Below, in pieces: positions 49,891 through 59,254 of a DNA stretch of 64,000 nt. This DNA comes from Fibrobacterota bacterium. GTDB lineage: Bacteria > Fibrobacterota > Fibrobacteria > UBA11236. How positions within the stretch are numbered: position 1 is the stretch's first letter; each line of letters opens with the position of its first letter. The position numbers and the translations under genes are program-made. The stretch is taken from contig JAQBPN010000093.1 of assembly GCA_028287505.1 (NCBI GenBank), positions 28,507 through 92,506 of the forward strand. The letters run 5' to 3'. The notes beneath the pieces were generated by a model. That model did no database searches and was not told where the DNA came from. It saw only the letters and a program-made list of their open reading frames with translations.

Positions 49891-50979
49891 ATGGCGGATA
49901 AGAAAACGGTCGGCGTATTGATGGGCGGTATTTCGCCCGAACACCCCGTCTCTCTGGTTTCCGGGTCCGGCATGCTGAAGAACCTGGATCCCGATCGGTA
50001 TCTGGGTTTCCCCATCCTCATTTCCAAAGACAATGTCTGGACCTGGCCGGAAGTCCCGGATACCGCGACCAGCGCGTCCGCCGCGTCGCGCCCGGCCGAC
50101 ACCTACGGGGTCGATTCCGCCGAGAAGGCCGCGGCATTCATCGCCACGCCTCCGGTGGATTGGAATGTAGCCCGCTTTCCGGATTTCCAGGTCTTTCCCC
50201 GATGCGACATCATGCTCATCGGCCTGCACGGCGTGGGCGGGGAAGACGGCCGCCTGCAAGGATTTTTCGAACTGGCGGGCCAGGCCTATACCGGCAGCGG
50301 CAGCCTGGGCTCGGCCCTGGCCATGGACAAGATCACGGCCAAGCGCATTTATCAATCCGCCGGCATCCCCACCGCCCGCTATCGCGTGTTGTCCAAGGGC
50401 GAGTACGCCTCCGCCCGGGCGGGATTGGAAAAGGAATTCGGATATCCGATGGTGATCAAAAATCCCCTGGGCGGATCCAGCATCGGCATGGGCATCGCCC
50501 GCACGGCCGCGGATCTGGACGCGCTGTTGTCCTCGCTGGGCGCGGATTCCCCGCGCCTGCTGGTCGAGGAGTTCATCAAGGGCAGGGAGGGCACCTGCGG
50601 CGTCATCGCCAATTTCCCCCCCGTTCCTCCCACCGAGATCCGTCCCACCCAGGACAGCTTTTTCAACTTCGAGGCCAAGTACAAACAGGGCCGCACCGAG
50701 GAAATAACGCCCGCGGGCTTTCCCCCGGAGATCCTTTCGGAAATGCAATCCATCGCGGCCCGCTGCCACGACGCTCTGCAGCTCTCCGTCTACAGCCGCA
50801 CGGATTTCATCTATGCCCCCGGCTTCCGGGGCGACGGCGGGCTCTTCGTTCTGGAGACCAATAATCTGCCGGGCTTTACGCCCACCTCGTTGCTGCCCCA
50901 GGCCGCGGCCCATGCGGGCCTCAGCTACGGCGGACTTTTGACCAAGGTCATCGAAGAAAGCTTTGCCAAGCACGCCTGA
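49891..50979 (+). CDS. ddl: D-alanine--D-alanine ligase
   Basis: 362 residues. Makes D-Ala-D-Ala for peptidoglycan in the cytoplasm. ATP-grasp features: VGVLMGGISPEHPVS, IGLHGVGGEDGRLQGFFEL, FGYPMVIKNPLGGSSIGMG, EITPAGFP and VLETNNLPGFTPTSLLPQ. The EHPVS motif has the usual Glu-His pair. The last 17 bases overlap the TTG start of tsaB. Confidence 0.96.
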   Translation: MADKKTVGVLMGGISPEHPVSLVSGSGMLKNLDPDRYLGFPILISKDNVWTWPEVPDTATSASAASRPADTYGVDSAEKAAAFIATPPVDWNVARFPDFQVFPRCDIMLIGLHGVGGEDGRLQGFFELAGQAYTGSGSLGSALAMDKITAKRIYQSAGIPTARYRVLSKGEYASARAGLEKEFGYPMVIKNPLGGSSIGMGIARTAADLDALLSSLGADSPRLLVEEFIKGREGTCGVIANFPPVPPTEIRPTQDSFFNFEAKYKQGRTEEITPAGFPPEILSEMQSIAARCHDALQLSVYSRTDFIYAPGFRGDGGLFVLETNNLPGFTPTSLLPQAAAHAGLSYGGLLTKVIEESFAKHA

Positions 50980-51733
50980 TCTTTCCCTAGTCCTTGACTT
51001 GTCCGCTTCCCTGGCCTTGGGGCTCGTCGACGCCGGCAACCGCACCATGGCCCGCCGCGTCAAGGAGCAAGGGACGCGCGGAGAAACCGCCCACGCCCTG
51101 TTGGAAGAGTGTCTGGCCGAAACCGGCGCCGGAATCGGCGATATCGTTTCCATCTGCGTCGGCGTCGGTCCCGGCAGTTTCACGGGAATCCGGGTGTGCG
51201 CCGCGCTTGCGCAAGGGCTCGCCTTCGCCAAGCGCCTGTCTCTTTATCCTTTCTCATCCCTGGCGGCCCTCGAAGTCTGCGCCGGGTCCCCTGGAGACCC
51301 GTTGCAATCCGTCGGACTGCCCGCGCCGCGCCGGGATGGCGAACCTGCGCATGCCGTCATCGCCGCCATCGCCGCGAATGCGGGCCGCTATTACGTGCGC
51401 CTTCCGCCCGCGCCGGATGCGGATCCCGGAGCCGGGGGCGGGACCCGCGAATCCCTCATGTCCGCGGACGCATTGCTGTCCCTGGGCGCGCCGGGCATCA
51501 GGCTCATCACTTCGGGCAATTTCCCGGACCGGGACCGGTTCCTGCCCGCCTTCGGATTCCTGGATCGCTTCGAGGATGCCGCCGATTTCGGACGCATCGC
51601 GCGCATGGCCAGGGGCGGGCATCCGGTGGTGGACGGCATCCTGCGCCCCAACTACCTGATGGCCTCGGCGGCGGAGGAAAAGCGCCGGTCCGCCCTTCCC
51701 GGAATGCCGGAATCCGGGGATACGTCCAAGTGA
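50963..51733 (+). CDS. tsaB: tRNA threonylcarbamoyladenosine protein TsaB
   Basis: 256 residues. Binds TsaD in the complex that makes t6A37 in tRNA. Seen: LVLDLSASLALGLVD, AHALLEECLAETGAGIGDI, and the VGVGPGSFTGIRVCAALAQGLA motif. The start is TTG 50963, inside the ddl end, with GAAGAAAG just upstream. Its stop overlaps the GTG start of rimI (GTGA). The C-terminal third is longer and more variable than usual. Confidence 0.92.
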   Translation: MPSTPDLSLVLDLSASLALGLVDAGNRTMARRVKEQGTRGETAHALLEECLAETGAGIGDIVSICVGVGPGSFTGIRVCAALAQGLAFAKRLSLYPFSSLAALEVCAGSPGDPLQSVGLPAPRRDGEPAHAVIAAIAANAGRYYVRLPPAPDADPGAGGGTRESLMSADALLSLGAPGIRLITSGNFPDRDRFLPAFGFLDRFEDAADFGRIARMARGGHPVVDGILRPNYLMASAAEEKRRSALPGMPESGDTSK

Positions 51734-52272
51734 CCGTAACCTGCGTACGACCTATGCTGAGGACCGATCTCGCCGCCGTGCTCGCCATCGAGGCCCAGGC
51801 CAATCCCGTACCCTGGAAGGCCGGGGATTTCGAAGTCTTCCTGCGTCCGCCTTTCCACGTCGATGTCCCTTCCGTTCCGCCGGCCTCGGCATCCGGGACG
51901 GTGACCGCTCCCGCCGACGGGGCCGCGGAAGGCGCGCCTCCCGACAAGGCCATGGGTCCCATGGGCTGGGTGTGGGCCGATCCGGAAGTCCAGGGGTTCG
52001 CCTGCGCGGTGGGCGCCGCCGATGAGGCCGAACTCCAGGCCATCGCGGTGGCTCGGGATCACTGGAGCAGGGGGGTAGGTTCCGCATTGATGGAATCCCT
52101 GTGCGCCTGGGCCCGATCCAACGGCCTCCGGACCCTGCACCTGGAAGTGCGGGAAGGAAACGCCCGGGCCCTGGAATTCTACGCGAGGTGGGGATTCACC
52201 TCCGCCGGCCGCCGGCCCAAATACTACCGCGACAACGCCGAAGCCGCTCTCCTGTTGGTCAAATCCCTGTAG
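51730..52272 (+). CDS. rimI: Ribosomal-protein-alanine N-acetyltransferase RimI
   Basis: 180 residues, GNAT fold. Acetylates the N-terminal Ala of ribosomal protein S18. Seen: the RDHWSRGVGSALMESLCAWARSNG acetyl-CoA loop, LHLEVREGNARALEFYARWGF and the YYRDNAEAALLL end. An Ala/Pro-rich insert (about residues 45-75) is not usual. The start is GTG 51730 overlapping the tsaB stop; the tsaB-rimI pair is a common neighbourhood. Confidence 0.92.
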   Translation: MTVTCVRPMLRTDLAAVLAIEAQANPVPWKAGDFEVFLRPPFHVDVPSVPPASASGTVTAPADGAAEGAPPDKAMGPMGWVWADPEVQGFACAVGAADEAELQAIAVARDHWSRGVGSALMESLCAWARSNGLRTLHLEVREGNARALEFYARWGFTSAGRRPKYYRDNAEAALLLVKSL

Positions 52273-52380
52273 GAGGCCCAGCCAACTATTTCTAATTTGG
52301 AAAGTCCCCGCCCCTTGCTGGATGGCTCCCGTGGAGCCTGCCGGGCGGAGAGTAACCACATGAATATTGGGAGCCTACGC

Positions 52381-52857
52381 ATGTCCAAGGCCATCTTAAC
52401 CACCCGTCACGGCGACATCACCATCGAATTCCTGCCGGAAGTCGCGCCCAACCACGTCAAGAATTTCATCGAGCTGGCCAAGAAGGGCTTCTACGACAAG
52501 ACCCTCTTCCATCGCGTCATCCCCGATTTCATGATCCAGGGCGGCGATCCCAACAGCAAGAACGACGACAAGCGCCTGCACGGCACCGGCGGTTCCGGCA
52601 AGAACATCAAGGCCGAATTCTCCAAGACCGCGCATCTGCGCGGCGTCGTATCCATGGCCCGTTCCGCCAATCCGGATTCCGCCTCCTCCCAGTTCTTCAT
52701 CGTGGTGGCGGACTCCTCCCATCTCGACAATCAGTACACGGCCTTCGGCAAAGTGACGTCCGGGCTGGACGTGGTCGACAAGATCGTGGCGGAAGAAACC
52801 GATCACCGCGACAATCCCCTGGAAGCGGTGTCCATGACCGTGAAGATCGAGGAGTAA
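52381..52857 (+). CDS. Cyclophilin-type peptidyl-prolyl isomerase
   Basis: 158 residues, single-domain PPIase without a signal peptide, so cytoplasmic. Seen: AILTTRHGDITIEFLPEVAPNHVKNF, YDKTLFHRVIPDFMIQGGDP with the catalytic Arg, GVVSMARSANPDSASSQFFI and YTAFGKV. ATG 52381 has GGGAGCC 8 bases upstream. It is followed 4 bases later by the YdcF-like gene. Confidence 0.95.
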   Translation: MSKAILTTRHGDITIEFLPEVAPNHVKNFIELAKKGFYDKTLFHRVIPDFMIQGGDPNSKNDDKRLHGTGGSGKNIKAEFSKTAHLRGVVSMARSANPDSASSQFFIVVADSSHLDNQYTAFGKVTSGLDVVDKIVAEETDHRDNPLEAVSMTVKIEE

Positions 52858-52861
52858 AGGA

Positions 52862-54001
52862 TTGCCGATAAGACCTCGCATGCCGCATCGCTCGGCACGG
52901 TCGGGCTTTTGGCGCAATTGGACCCTGTGGGTCTGGTTCGCCCTGGCCCTGGTGCTCTGCGTGGGCGGCGTGGCATTGTGGAAGTCCGGCCATTGGCTCG
53001 TCAGGGAAGACGGATTCGACAAGGTGCGTTGGGGCGTGGTGCTCGCGGGCGAGTCCCGGGATTGCGAACGGAGCGATGCGGCCATCCGTATGTACCACGA
53101 CGGCAAAATCGACACGCTCGTCATTTCCGCCACCCGCGTTTTCAAGAACCGCTACAACAGCGAGTTCATGGTCGACTACTACGTGCAGCAGGGCGTGCCC
53201 CGGGACCGGGTCTTCGAGTTCCGCCAGGACGCTTATTCCACCCTGGAAGAGGCCCGGCTGCTGGTCCGCCAGTTCCGGCTGCAGAATCTGGACACGGTCC
53301 TCATCGTAACGTCTTCGTACCATACCGCGCGCACGCGCAAAATCTTCCGCAAGCTGGCGCAAGGCTATCCCGTAGTGCTGGTGGCCGCGGCGGAATACAG
53401 CGTCTACGATCCGAATGCATGGTGGTCCAACCGGGAAAGCCGCAAACTCTGGTTCGACGAATGGGCGAAAACGGTATACACCTGGTTCGAGCTGGCCAGG
53501 GCGCCTTCGGAAACCGGCAAATCCGAATTCCAGGGGCTTACCCCGGATATCTGGTCTTCCCGGGAACCGATCGAAAGCCGCCCAACCGCCACGCCCGTCG
53601 CCGATACCGCCGCCCGCAACGCCCCGGCAAAATCGGACACCGCCGCGATGCGCACTCCGGCCGCGAACGTCTCCGCCGCTTCCGCGGATAGCGGCCGGGA
53701 AAATCCGAAAGAGCCCGAGTCCGCAACCGGCGAGGCCAGGATGGCCGCGGTGGATTCGGCGCTTACCGCCAAGGCCGATTCGGCCAAGGCTCATAAGGAT
53801 TCCCTGAAATCCGCGGAAGGCCGGCCGGCTGCAGAGGGACGGGCGCTTCCGGACGGGAAGCTTGCGGCCAAGGATACGGTCGCGGCCGCCAAAAAGCCGC
53901 TTCCCAAAGGGGAAAAGAAAAAGCCTTCCACTTCCGTGAAAGGCTCCTCGAAACTCGCTGAAAAGAAACCGGAAAAGACCAAGGCCAAGAAGAAGGACTA
54001 G
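52862..54001 (+). CDS. YdcF/DUF218-like membrane protein with Lys/Ala-rich tail
   Basis: 379 residues. One N-terminal membrane segment (FALALVLCVGGVALW), then a DUF218 domain (about 55-195) with WGVVLAGESRDCERSDAAI, TLEEARLLVRQF and VTSSYHTARTRKIFRKL. The last 165 residues are low-complexity, Ala/Lys/Ser/Pro-rich, and probably disordered (KKKPSTSVKGSSKLAEKKPE). DUF218 proteins are linked to envelope metabolism but function is unclear. TTG 52862 has GGAG 7 bases upstream; ATG 52880 is an alternative. Confidence 0.8.
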   Translation: MPIRPRMPHRSARSGFWRNWTLWVWFALALVLCVGGVALWKSGHWLVREDGFDKVRWGVVLAGESRDCERSDAAIRMYHDGKIDTLVISATRVFKNRYNSEFMVDYYVQQGVPRDRVFEFRQDAYSTLEEARLLVRQFRLQNLDTVLIVTSSYHTARTRKIFRKLAQGYPVVLVAAAEYSVYDPNAWWSNRESRKLWFDEWAKTVYTWFELARAPSETGKSEFQGLTPDIWSSREPIESRPTATPVADTAARNAPAKSDTAAMRTPAANVSAASADSGRENPKEPESATGEARMAAVDSALTAKADSAKAHKDSLKSAEGRPAAEGRALPDGKLAAKDTVAAAKKPLPKGEKKKPSTSVKGSSKLAEKKPEKTKAKKKD

Positions 54002-54013
54002 CGCAAGCCGGCC

Positions 54014-56761
54014 CTACTTCGTCAGCGAGGCGATCAGATTGGCGAACAATGCGTCCGCCAAGGCATTCTTGCCCAGCTTCCCGAAAATGTCGAACTGGTA
54101 GAAGACAACGCGTCCCTTGCCCAATGGCATGCTGGCGATGTCCGCGCCCCAGCGCAGCTTGTTCTTCCCCGAACCGTTGCCCAGCAGATTGATGCTTCCC
54201 GCCGCGACGGTGAGACCGGGCAGGGAATCCAGGCTCCAATAAGGCATCACGTCCGCGTAGGTCTGATCCAGCACGCATTGCGACGGCAGGTCCTTGAACT
54301 CGGGCCCGCCCAAGGCGTAGTGGAAGCTCCCGAAAGCGTTTCCCGACGAGCGGAAGCACGTGATTTCGGTGGGCAGCACTTTCATGCCGTTCAGCAGGCG
54401 CGCGTCTTCTTCGGATACGTTGCCGAGGATGATGGTGCCGCCGGCGGCCGCCTTGTCGAAGCGCTTGCGGATGGAACCTTCCACCAGGGTGGAAATGTCC
54501 GCCAGCACGTGGATGTTCGCGTCCGGATTGGTGAAGCTGTTGACCGTATCCGGGAAGTTACCCAATACGCTCACCTGCTTGAGGGGCACCTCCAGCTTGG
54601 TCTCGGGCGGCACCAGGAAGACTTCTTCAGTGCGGGCCATTTCCTTGTTGTTCTTGGAGAGGTTCAGATCGAAAGTGAACCGCCCTTTTTCGAATCCGAC
54701 CGGGAACTTGAAGCGGCCGACCAGGTTGACGCCGATCTTGGCTTTGCCGGGGAGGGATTCCTGGTGCCAGATGCGGCCGTTGGGGCCTTTCACGCGCAGC
54801 AGCAGGCCATAGTCTCCCAGATGGCCGTCGTTGACCATGTGGATCTTGATGGCTGCCGAGGTGCCGATATAGGGCGTGCGATCTTCGGCTTCCGCGATGA
54901 CGTGGATGGGCCGGTTCACCTTCTTGACGGTCTCCAGGGAAGCCTTCGGCTTGCGTTGCCAATTGACCATGCCCGACAGGTGCGAGCCGTAGTCGCCCCA
55001 CGTTTCCAGGATGTAGCCGGAAACCTGGGGATTGATGAGGAAGCCTTCGATCTGCTTGGCGATCCCCTGGCGGGCCACGTTGGAGGCTTCCTTCCAGAAG
55101 CTTTCCGCGTCCTTGAAAATGGAAATGTTCCGATCCTTGAGAACCTGTCCGAGTTCGGCGTTCAGCTTCTGCAGGTCCTTGTATTCGGGATGCCCCGAGA
55201 ACTTCTTGTTGGCGTCCAGGAGCTCCTGGATGCCTTCCGGGGAGGAAACCCCCAGGCCGTCCACGAGGACTTTCCCATCAAGGTCGTCCTTCAGGTAGTT
55301 ATAGCGTTCCCAGAAGGATTTGCTTCCGTGGATCCCGTCCGCCACGGTCTTGCCGTCCTTGGAAGAGCAATAATTGGCGAGCAGGGAATAGGTCTTGACC
55401 GAGACCGGGAATCCGATCTTGAGGCGATGGGATTCGAAAGGGCTGATGGTGGCGGCGATGGGCTCGTACACCTTGCCGAGGTCGATCTTGCCGCCGCCCA
55501 TGCTGTCCATGGAGACGGAGCCGAGGTTGGAGAAGACGGGCCGGGTAGGGTCCAGTTCCGCGGCGTAACGCAGGAGCTTGTTTCCGTTTTCCAGGACCAT
55601 GGAGCCGTTTTCGGATCCGATCACCCAGCCGAAAATGGAAGGATGGTGTCCGTCGTGGTCGATGAGGGTCTGAAGCTGCTGCTTCAGGTTCTCCAAACCT
55701 TCCTTGCTGGACTTCTGGTTGAAGCAGGTGGTTTCCTGGAGGACCAATAGTCCGATTTCGTCGCAGATGTCGAGCACTTCCCCGGGAAGGGGGGCGCCGC
55801 CGGACCGCAGCAGGTTGAATCCGGATTCCTTGATCAGGACCAGTTCCTTCTTGAGTTCGAAATCCGGTCCGGGAGTGCCGTGCAGGAAGGGGAAGAACCA
55901 GGGATAGGTGACGCCCTTCAGCTTGACGGGATGGTGGTTGAGCTTGAAGGATCCCTTTTCCACGTCCGCGCTGCGCATGCCGAAGCGGGTATCCACGGTA
56001 TAGGATCCGGCCAACGTGACCTTGATCTTGTACAGCAGAGGCTCATGCAGATGCCAGACCTTGCCGTTTTCCAGCTGGATGGTGACGCCGAAGCTGCCGT
56101 TTTCCTTTTCCAGCTTCACGCTGCGGGTCACGACGCCGGTATCCCCGTCCGGGCTGGTGATTTCGAAAGTCAGTTCGGCCTGGAAATTCTTCGGGTTCCA
56201 GAACTTGGTCTCGATGGTCATGCGATCGGCTTCGAAGTCCGGGAAGCAATTCACGGAACGGATGCCCGCTTTGCCCACCATGTACAGTTCCACGTCCCCG
56301 ACGATGCCGGCGAAAGGGCCGCGCAGGAAGGGTCCGCCCAAGGCCAATTCCGCGGAGGAGTGATCCCCGATCTTGCCTTGCCGGTCCAGGGTCTGCACGC
56401 GCACGACCAGGATATTGTTTTCGCCGATTTTCACGGCCTTGGATCCGTCCACTTCGAACGGCACATGGCCGCCCAGGTGTCCGCCCAGTTCTTCGCCGTT
56501 CAGCCAGATGGTGGCATGGTGCTGCACGGAGCCGAAGCGGATGAAAAAGCGCTTGGGGGATTCCTTCTTGTCGACCTGGAATTCCTTGAAGTAATACGCG
56601 ATATGCGCATTTTCCTCATTGCTTTCGATGTTCCAGACATGGGGAAGGCTGACTTTTTTGGCCGTAGTCGGCTTCTTACGGTACCATTGGTCGATGAGGC
56701 CGGCATCGACGGCATCGAAAACGAAATCCCAGGCACCATCCAACTTGACGATTGTGGCCAT
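54014..56761 (-). CDS. Glycoside hydrolase family 2-like protein
   Basis: 915 residues. N-terminal sugar-binding and immunoglobulin-like domains (about 1-280) and a TIM-barrel region (about 290-560) of the GH2/beta-galactosidase type, followed by about 340 residues of beta-rich sequence. The likely acid/base is Glu384 in IFGWVIGSENGS (usual N-E motif). The nucleophile strand (expected (S/T)EYG-like) instead reads PVSVKTYSLL, with no Glu, so activity is doubtful. No signal peptide, so cytoplasmic. It converges on the YdcF-like gene. Confidence 0.8.
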   Translation of the reverse strand: MATIVKLDGAWDFVFDAVDAGLIDQWYRKKPTTAKKVSLPHVWNIESNEENAHIAYYFKEFQVDKKESPKRFFIRFGSVQHHATIWLNGEELGGHLGGHVPFEVDGSKAVKIGENNILVVRVQTLDRQGKIGDHSSAELALGGPFLRGPFAGIVGDVELYMVGKAGIRSVNCFPDFEADRMTIETKFWNPKNFQAELTFEITSPDGDTGVVTRSVKLEKENGSFGVTIQLENGKVWHLHEPLLYKIKVTLAGSYTVDTRFGMRSADVEKGSFKLNHHPVKLKGVTYPWFFPFLHGTPGPDFELKKELVLIKESGFNLLRSGGAPLPGEVLDICDEIGLLVLQETTCFNQKSSKEGLENLKQQLQTLIDHDGHHPSIFGWVIGSENGSMVLENGNKLLRYAAELDPTRPVFSNLGSVSMDSMGGGKIDLGKVYEPIAATISPFESHRLKIGFPVSVKTYSLLANYCSSKDGKTVADGIHGSKSFWERYNYLKDDLDGKVLVDGLGVSSPEGIQELLDANKKFSGHPEYKDLQKLNAELGQVLKDRNISIFKDAESFWKEASNVARQGIAKQIEGFLINPQVSGYILETWGDYGSHLSGMVNWQRKPKASLETVKKVNRPIHVIAEAEDRTPYIGTSAAIKIHMVNDGHLGDYGLLLRVKGPNGRIWHQESLPGKAKIGVNLVGRFKFPVGFEKGRFTFDLNLSKNNKEMARTEEVFLVPPETKLEVPLKQVSVLGNFPDTVNSFTNPDANIHVLADISTLVEGSIRKRFDKAAAGGTIILGNVSEEDARLLNGMKVLPTEITCFRSSGNAFGSFHYALGGPEFKDLPSQCVLDQTYADVMPYWSLDSLPGLTVAAGSINLLGNGSGKNKLRWGADIASMPLGKGRVVFYQFDIFGKLGKNALADALFANLIASLTK

Positions 56762-56898
56762 ATCACTCCCCGATGAGGAAAAAACCGGAAAAATACCACG
56801 AAATAGGGTGAAGAAGATAGTAAATTGGCCCGGTTTTGGCCGGAAGCGGGGGCGAAAGGCTTGCGGGAATCGGTGTTACGGGGGAGGAATGGCGGGTG

Positions 56899-57708
56899 TT
56901 ACCACCCCAGCAGTCCCATGTACCAGTCCATCACCTGCGGTCCGAAAAATGCGGAGATCCCCACGCCCATGCAGATGTATGGCCCGAAGGGGATGTGTCG
57001 ATGTTCATTCAATTTGCGGAAAAGCATCATGGGAAGTCCCACCACGGTGCCCAGCGCGGACGCGAAGATCAATCCGAACAATGCGGTGGGGGCCCCGAAC
57101 AGCGCCCCGGCCATCGCCATCAGTTTCACGTCGCCAAGGCCCATGGCTTCTTTTTTCAGCAATAAGGTCGCGGCGAATCCCACCAGCCAAAGGAAAAGGC
57201 CGGATGCTCCGGCGCCAATCAGGCTTTGCAACGGCGTCTGCCCTCCGGGAAGGAAGCTCAATCCCAGCCCCACCAGGATGCCGGGATAGGTAATCAGATC
57301 CGGAATGAGAAAATGGCGGAAATCGATCACGAAAATCGGGATCGACGCCAAAGCCAGGAAGGTCACGCCGATTTTGAAATCGAGGGGATATACCCGGCCC
57401 GAATAGAAGAAATAGCCGATGACCAGGGCCGCCACCAGGCCGGTCAGGGCCTCGATGAGGGGATATTGGATGCTGATTCCGGTGCGGCAGGATTTGCACT
57501 TCCCCCGCAACAGGAGCCAGGACAGCACGGGAACGTTTTCATAGAACTTGATCTGGTAGCCGCATTGCGTGCAGCGCGACGGGGGCCATACCACCGACTC
57601 CCCCCGCGGCATCCGGTAGATGACCACGTTGAAGAACGATCCGACCATCAGGCCGAAGATGCCGCCGAAGAGGGTGCCGGCCAGGGGTGAGATGGGGAAT
57701 GATTCCAT
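56899..57708 (-). CDS. pilD: Type IV prepilin peptidase
   Basis: 269 residues with eight apparent membrane segments. Cleaves and N-methylates type IV pilin or type II secretion pseudopilin signals. Seen: the N-terminal domain with two Cys pairs (CTQCG and CKSC), and the aspartyl active sites VIDFRHFLIPD and GLGDVKLMA. ATG 57708 is the likely start; an AGGAG lies 14 bases upstream at the edge of a repeat element. No pilin gene is in the window. Confidence 0.93.
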   Translation of the reverse strand: MESFPISPLAGTLFGGIFGLMVGSFFNVVIYRMPRGESVVWPPSRCTQCGYQIKFYENVPVLSWLLLRGKCKSCRTGISIQYPLIEALTGLVAALVIGYFFYSGRVYPLDFKIGVTFLALASIPIFVIDFRHFLIPDLITYPGILVGLGLSFLPGGQTPLQSLIGAGASGLFLWLVGFAATLLLKKEAMGLGDVKLMAMAGALFGAPTALFGLIFASALGTVVGLPMMLFRKLNEHRHIPFGPYICMGVGISAFFGPQVMDWYMGLLGW

Positions 57709-57727
57709 TCGCTGGGTCGATGCTCCT

Positions 57728-57870
57728 GTAGGGGTTAGGGACTAGGGATTAGGGGTCTGCGAATCGATCCGTATCCGTGAGATTCGCCTGTCGTCTTAAG
57801 ACCGCAGGAGATTCTTACCGGGAACGGTGAAACCTCGTACCCCTAATCCCTAACCCCTGCATTGTCCTAC
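57728..57870. repeat. 143-bp element with TTAGGGA-type inverted ends
   Basis: The left end (57728-57756) has GGGGTTAGGGACTAGGGATT; the right end (57839-57870) has the complement ACCCCTAATCCCTAACCCC, then ..CCTAC facing the left GTAG. A GAATC...GATTC stem lies inside. It sits between cysA (downstream end) and the prepilin peptidase start, and looks like a palindromic miniature element. Confidence 0.75.
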
Positions 57871-57899
57871 AAACCCAAAGTATCGGCAACAGCCGTCGG

Positions 57900-58952
57900 T
57901 CAGATTGTGTAGTCGTCCGTGAAGACCTTGACGCCTTTGGCCACCGCGTAGGCGGTGTCTCCCTTGGACAGACCCAGGGCCTGGAACTCCTCTTTGGGGA
58001 CTTCCACCTGGATCTCCGGGCCCGCCGCCGTGGCCAGGCTGACCCGCACGGAAAGTCCGATGGTGCGGATATGGGCGATGCGCCCTTCGATGGCATTCGC
58101 GCTTTCCCTGGTCCGGTACAGCGTCAGCTCATGCGGCCGCACATAGACCGCGGTGGCGCCGGAATCGGCGGGAGCATGTCCGGGATGCACCAGGTCCAGG
58201 TCCGGCGAGCCTTGGCCATGCTCGAGACGGCTGTGGAAAATATTCACGTTGCCCAGGAAATGCATCACGAATCCGTTGGCGGGATGATGGAAGATTTCCT
58301 CGGGGGAACCTATCTGTTCCACCCGTCCCTTGTTCATGATCACCACCCGGTCGGCCACCTCGAAGGCTTCGTCCTGATCATGGGTGACGAATACGCTCGT
58401 CATCTTCAGTTCATCGTGGAGGTTGCGCAGCCAGCGGCGAAGGTCCTGGCGGACCTGGGCGTCCAAGGCTCCGAAGGGTTCGTCCAGGAGCATCACGTGA
58501 GGGCGGGCGGCTAAGGCGCGGGCCAGGGCCACGCGCTGCTTTTGTCCGCCGGAAAGCTGGGAGGGGAACCGGTTTCCGATACCGTTCAATTGGATGAGGT
58601 TCAGCAGCTCATCGACGCGCTGTTGGACTTCCTCTTTGGGGCGCTTCTGGATCTTAAGGGAGAACCCGATGTTCTCCCGGACCGTCATATGCTTGAAGAG
58701 GGCGTAGTGCTGGAAGACGAAGCCGACGCCGCGGTCCCGGACCGCCAGGCTGGTCGAGTCGGTTTCCCCGAAAAGGACTTCGCCGGAATCCGGCGTTTCC
58801 AGGCCCGCGATGATGCGGAGCAGCGTGGTCTTGCCGCATCCGGATGGGCCTAACAACGCCACCAGTTCGCCGTCGGGAACGTCTATGGAGACGTCGTTGA
58901 GCGCCTGGGTGCCTTCAAAATGCTTTTTAACATTGCGGATGGAGATTTGCAT
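57900..58952 (-). CDS. cysA: CysA-like ABC transporter ATP-binding protein
   Basis: 350 residues. Walker [13 protein letters not shown]-loop, signature [19 protein letters not shown], Walker [15 protein letters not shown] and H-loop VTHDQDEA, then a C-terminal TOBE-like regulatory domain (about 240-345). It matches sulfate/thiosulfate importer ATPases most closely. No permease (cysT, cysW) or binding protein is adjacent, so it is an orphan here and may serve another importer. Confidence 0.85.
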   Translation of the reverse strand: MQISIRNVKKHFEGTQALNDVSIDVPDGELVALLGPSGCGKTTLLRIIAGLETPDSGEVLFGETDSTSLAVRDRGVGFVFQHYALFKHMTVRENIGFSLKIQKRPKEEVQQRVDELLNLIQLNGIGNRFPSQLSGGQKQRVALARALAARPHVMLLDEPFGALDAQVRQDLRRWLRNLHDELKMTSVFVTHDQDEAFEVADRVVIMNKGRVEQIGSPEEIFHHPANGFVMHFLGNVNIFHSRLEHGQGSPDLDLVHPGHAPADSGATAVYVRPHELTLYRTRESANAIEGRIAHIRTIGLSVRVSLATAAGPEIQVEVPKEEFQALGLSKGDTAYAVAKGVKVFTDDYTI

Positions 58953-59086
58953 GCCGCTGGTATATCCCTATTAAACCTACTGGATTGATAGGATAAGAAT
59001 ATTCGGAAAGTTTGTCAAACGACTTAGACAAGGAATTGTTGGGGAAACAGTGAGGAATCAGATGCAGCAACGGCAGTTGCAGCGTT

Positions 59087-59254
59087 TCGTCGGGCGTCGG
59101 GCGACCGGCGCGTCAGGGTAAAACATTTAACAGGCATTTGCTTGGCGCCTCGGCGTCGGGCGAAAGAAAAGAGAAAATCCGGATCTGAATACCAATTCAA
59201 GGTTCTCCCGGTTTCCTCTTTTCGCCCGACTCCCGACTCCCGACTCCCGACGGG
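59087..59254. repeat. Palindromic element, copy B
   Basis: Starts with the same 17 bases TCGTCGGGCGTCGGGCG as copy A (36401), then a diverged version with internal TCGGGCGAAAGAAAAG and its near complement CTCTTTTCGCCCGA. The right end is a run of CCCGACT units (59225-59250). Its right half encodes the C-terminal tail and stop of the hydrolase at 59197-60069, in the same frame as copy A encodes the LpxH tail. Confidence 0.85.

Noticed and set aside
54278..55750. A 490-codon plus-strand frame
   Set aside because: Antisense to the GH2-like gene; shadow composition.
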